Shown piece after piece: positions 39,576-39,705 of a DNA stretch of 39,705 nucleotides. Made by a program: the position numbers and the translations under genes. Numbering within the stretch: position 1 is the stretch's first letter; every line of letters starts with the position of its first letter. The notes beneath the pieces were generated by a model. It ran no database searches. It had not been told where the DNA came from and saw nothing but the letters and a program-made list of their open reading frames with translations. The stretch comes from Oscillospiraceae bacterium (GTDB taxonomy: Bacteria; Bacillota; Clostridia; Oscillospirales; CAG-272). The stretch lies in contig SVRM01000030.1 in assembly GCA_015064785.1 (NCBI GenBank), positions 1 to 39,705 of the forward strand. Reading direction: 5' to 3'.

Positions 39576-39608
39576 TCCGCACTTTTCGGGTGCGGATTTT
39601 TTTGTTTT
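39576..39608 (+). terminator. Second terminator downstream of tRNA-Pro
   Basis: TCCGCAC and GTGCGGA followed by TTTTTTTG. On the plus strand it is redundant with 39526-39556. Confidence 0.75.
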
Positions 39609-39649
39609 TTGCTCGCAAAAATGTACCGGAAAATACGCTGAAAATGAAG

Positions 39650-39671
39650 TTGGTACATAATTTGGTACATA
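39650..39671 (+). repeat. Tandem TTGGTACATA repeats after tRNA-Pro
   Basis: TTGGTACATA occurs at 39650-39659 and 39662-39671 (12-bp period), with a related inverted ATGTACC at 39621-39627. Short repeats of this type near a tRNA 3' end can be recombinase binding sites; the window ends before any integrase could be seen. Confidence 0.4.
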
Positions 39672-39705
39672 GTTTCATTTGGCACTTTTCAAAGGTCGGT
39701 AGAGG

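Overview
The window looks like chromosome of an anaerobic gut-type member of the Clostridia (Firmicutes), probably in or near the Oscillospiraceae. The support is Gram-positive ribosome binding sites (AGGAGG/AAAGGAG), sigma-A promoters nearly all with a 17-bp spacer and often an extended -10 (TATGGTATAAT), lipoprotein signal peptides, and several families typical of Clostridia (DUF4364, DUF3842, DUF3783-like, DUF2284, DUF5596-like acyltransferase, small alarmone synthetase, ECF S component). Genus cannot be fixed from this sequence. No database search was run, so family names rest on recognised motifs.

Layout. 1-1460: an AT-richer block with a sortase and a response regulator whose receiver domain is degenerate, closed by a terminator; it may be the edge of a mobile element. 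1580-7180: a sodium:amino-acid symporter, a metallophosphoesterase, an MgtC-type membrane protein, a MITE-like hairpin-rich insertion, and a membrane-anchored TPR/LRR protein. 7186-11261 (minus): an orphan sugar-type binding lipoprotein, then an operon GNAT - small ORF - Gfo/Idh/MocA - ThuA. 11290-18130: housekeeping and regulatory genes (DUF4364, DUF2284, tRNA-Gly/Arg/His, an unknown protein, DUF1294, an XRE regulator, peptidase T, an SseB-domain protein). 18181-24250: operon Gfo/Idh - DUF3783-like - uridine-kinase-like (minus), pair heparinase II/III-like - acyltransferase-like (plus), and a RelQ-like synthetase. 24316-26996: DUF3842, an ECF transporter S component behind a structured, terminator-bearing leader, a GNAT and an AraC regulator.

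26930-38882 is an accessory carbohydrate region centred on L-arabinose polymers: AraC divergent from GH127 beta-L-arabinofuranosidase, a GH43-like beta-propeller protein and a second orphan binding lipoprotein; then a Gfo/Idh oxidoreductase and the remains of a Cna-B/SLH surface protein lying between two inverted copies of a hairpin-rich repeat; then two lipoproteins, one a DUF4358 - SGNH/AlgX-like fusion; and finally a GH51 alpha-L-arabinofuranosidase with an XRE helix-turn-helix domain fused to its N-terminus. The window ends with tRNA-Pro(GGG), two terminators and short TTGGTACATA repeats that could mark an integration site.

The strongest candidates for something undescribed are: (1) the HTH-GH51 fusion, with apparently intact catalytic glutamates and two TTTCG-N3/4-CGAAA palindromes just upstream of its start, which suggests an enzyme that regulates its own gene; (2) the ECF S-component leader, which has four CAGAAG motifs in about 100 nt, three of them as C(AGAA)G hairpin loops, ending in an intrinsic terminator; (3) the MITE-like element with terminal inverted repeats and a 12-bp flanking direct repeat; and (4) the inverted repeat pair around the Gfo/Idh gene and pseudogene.
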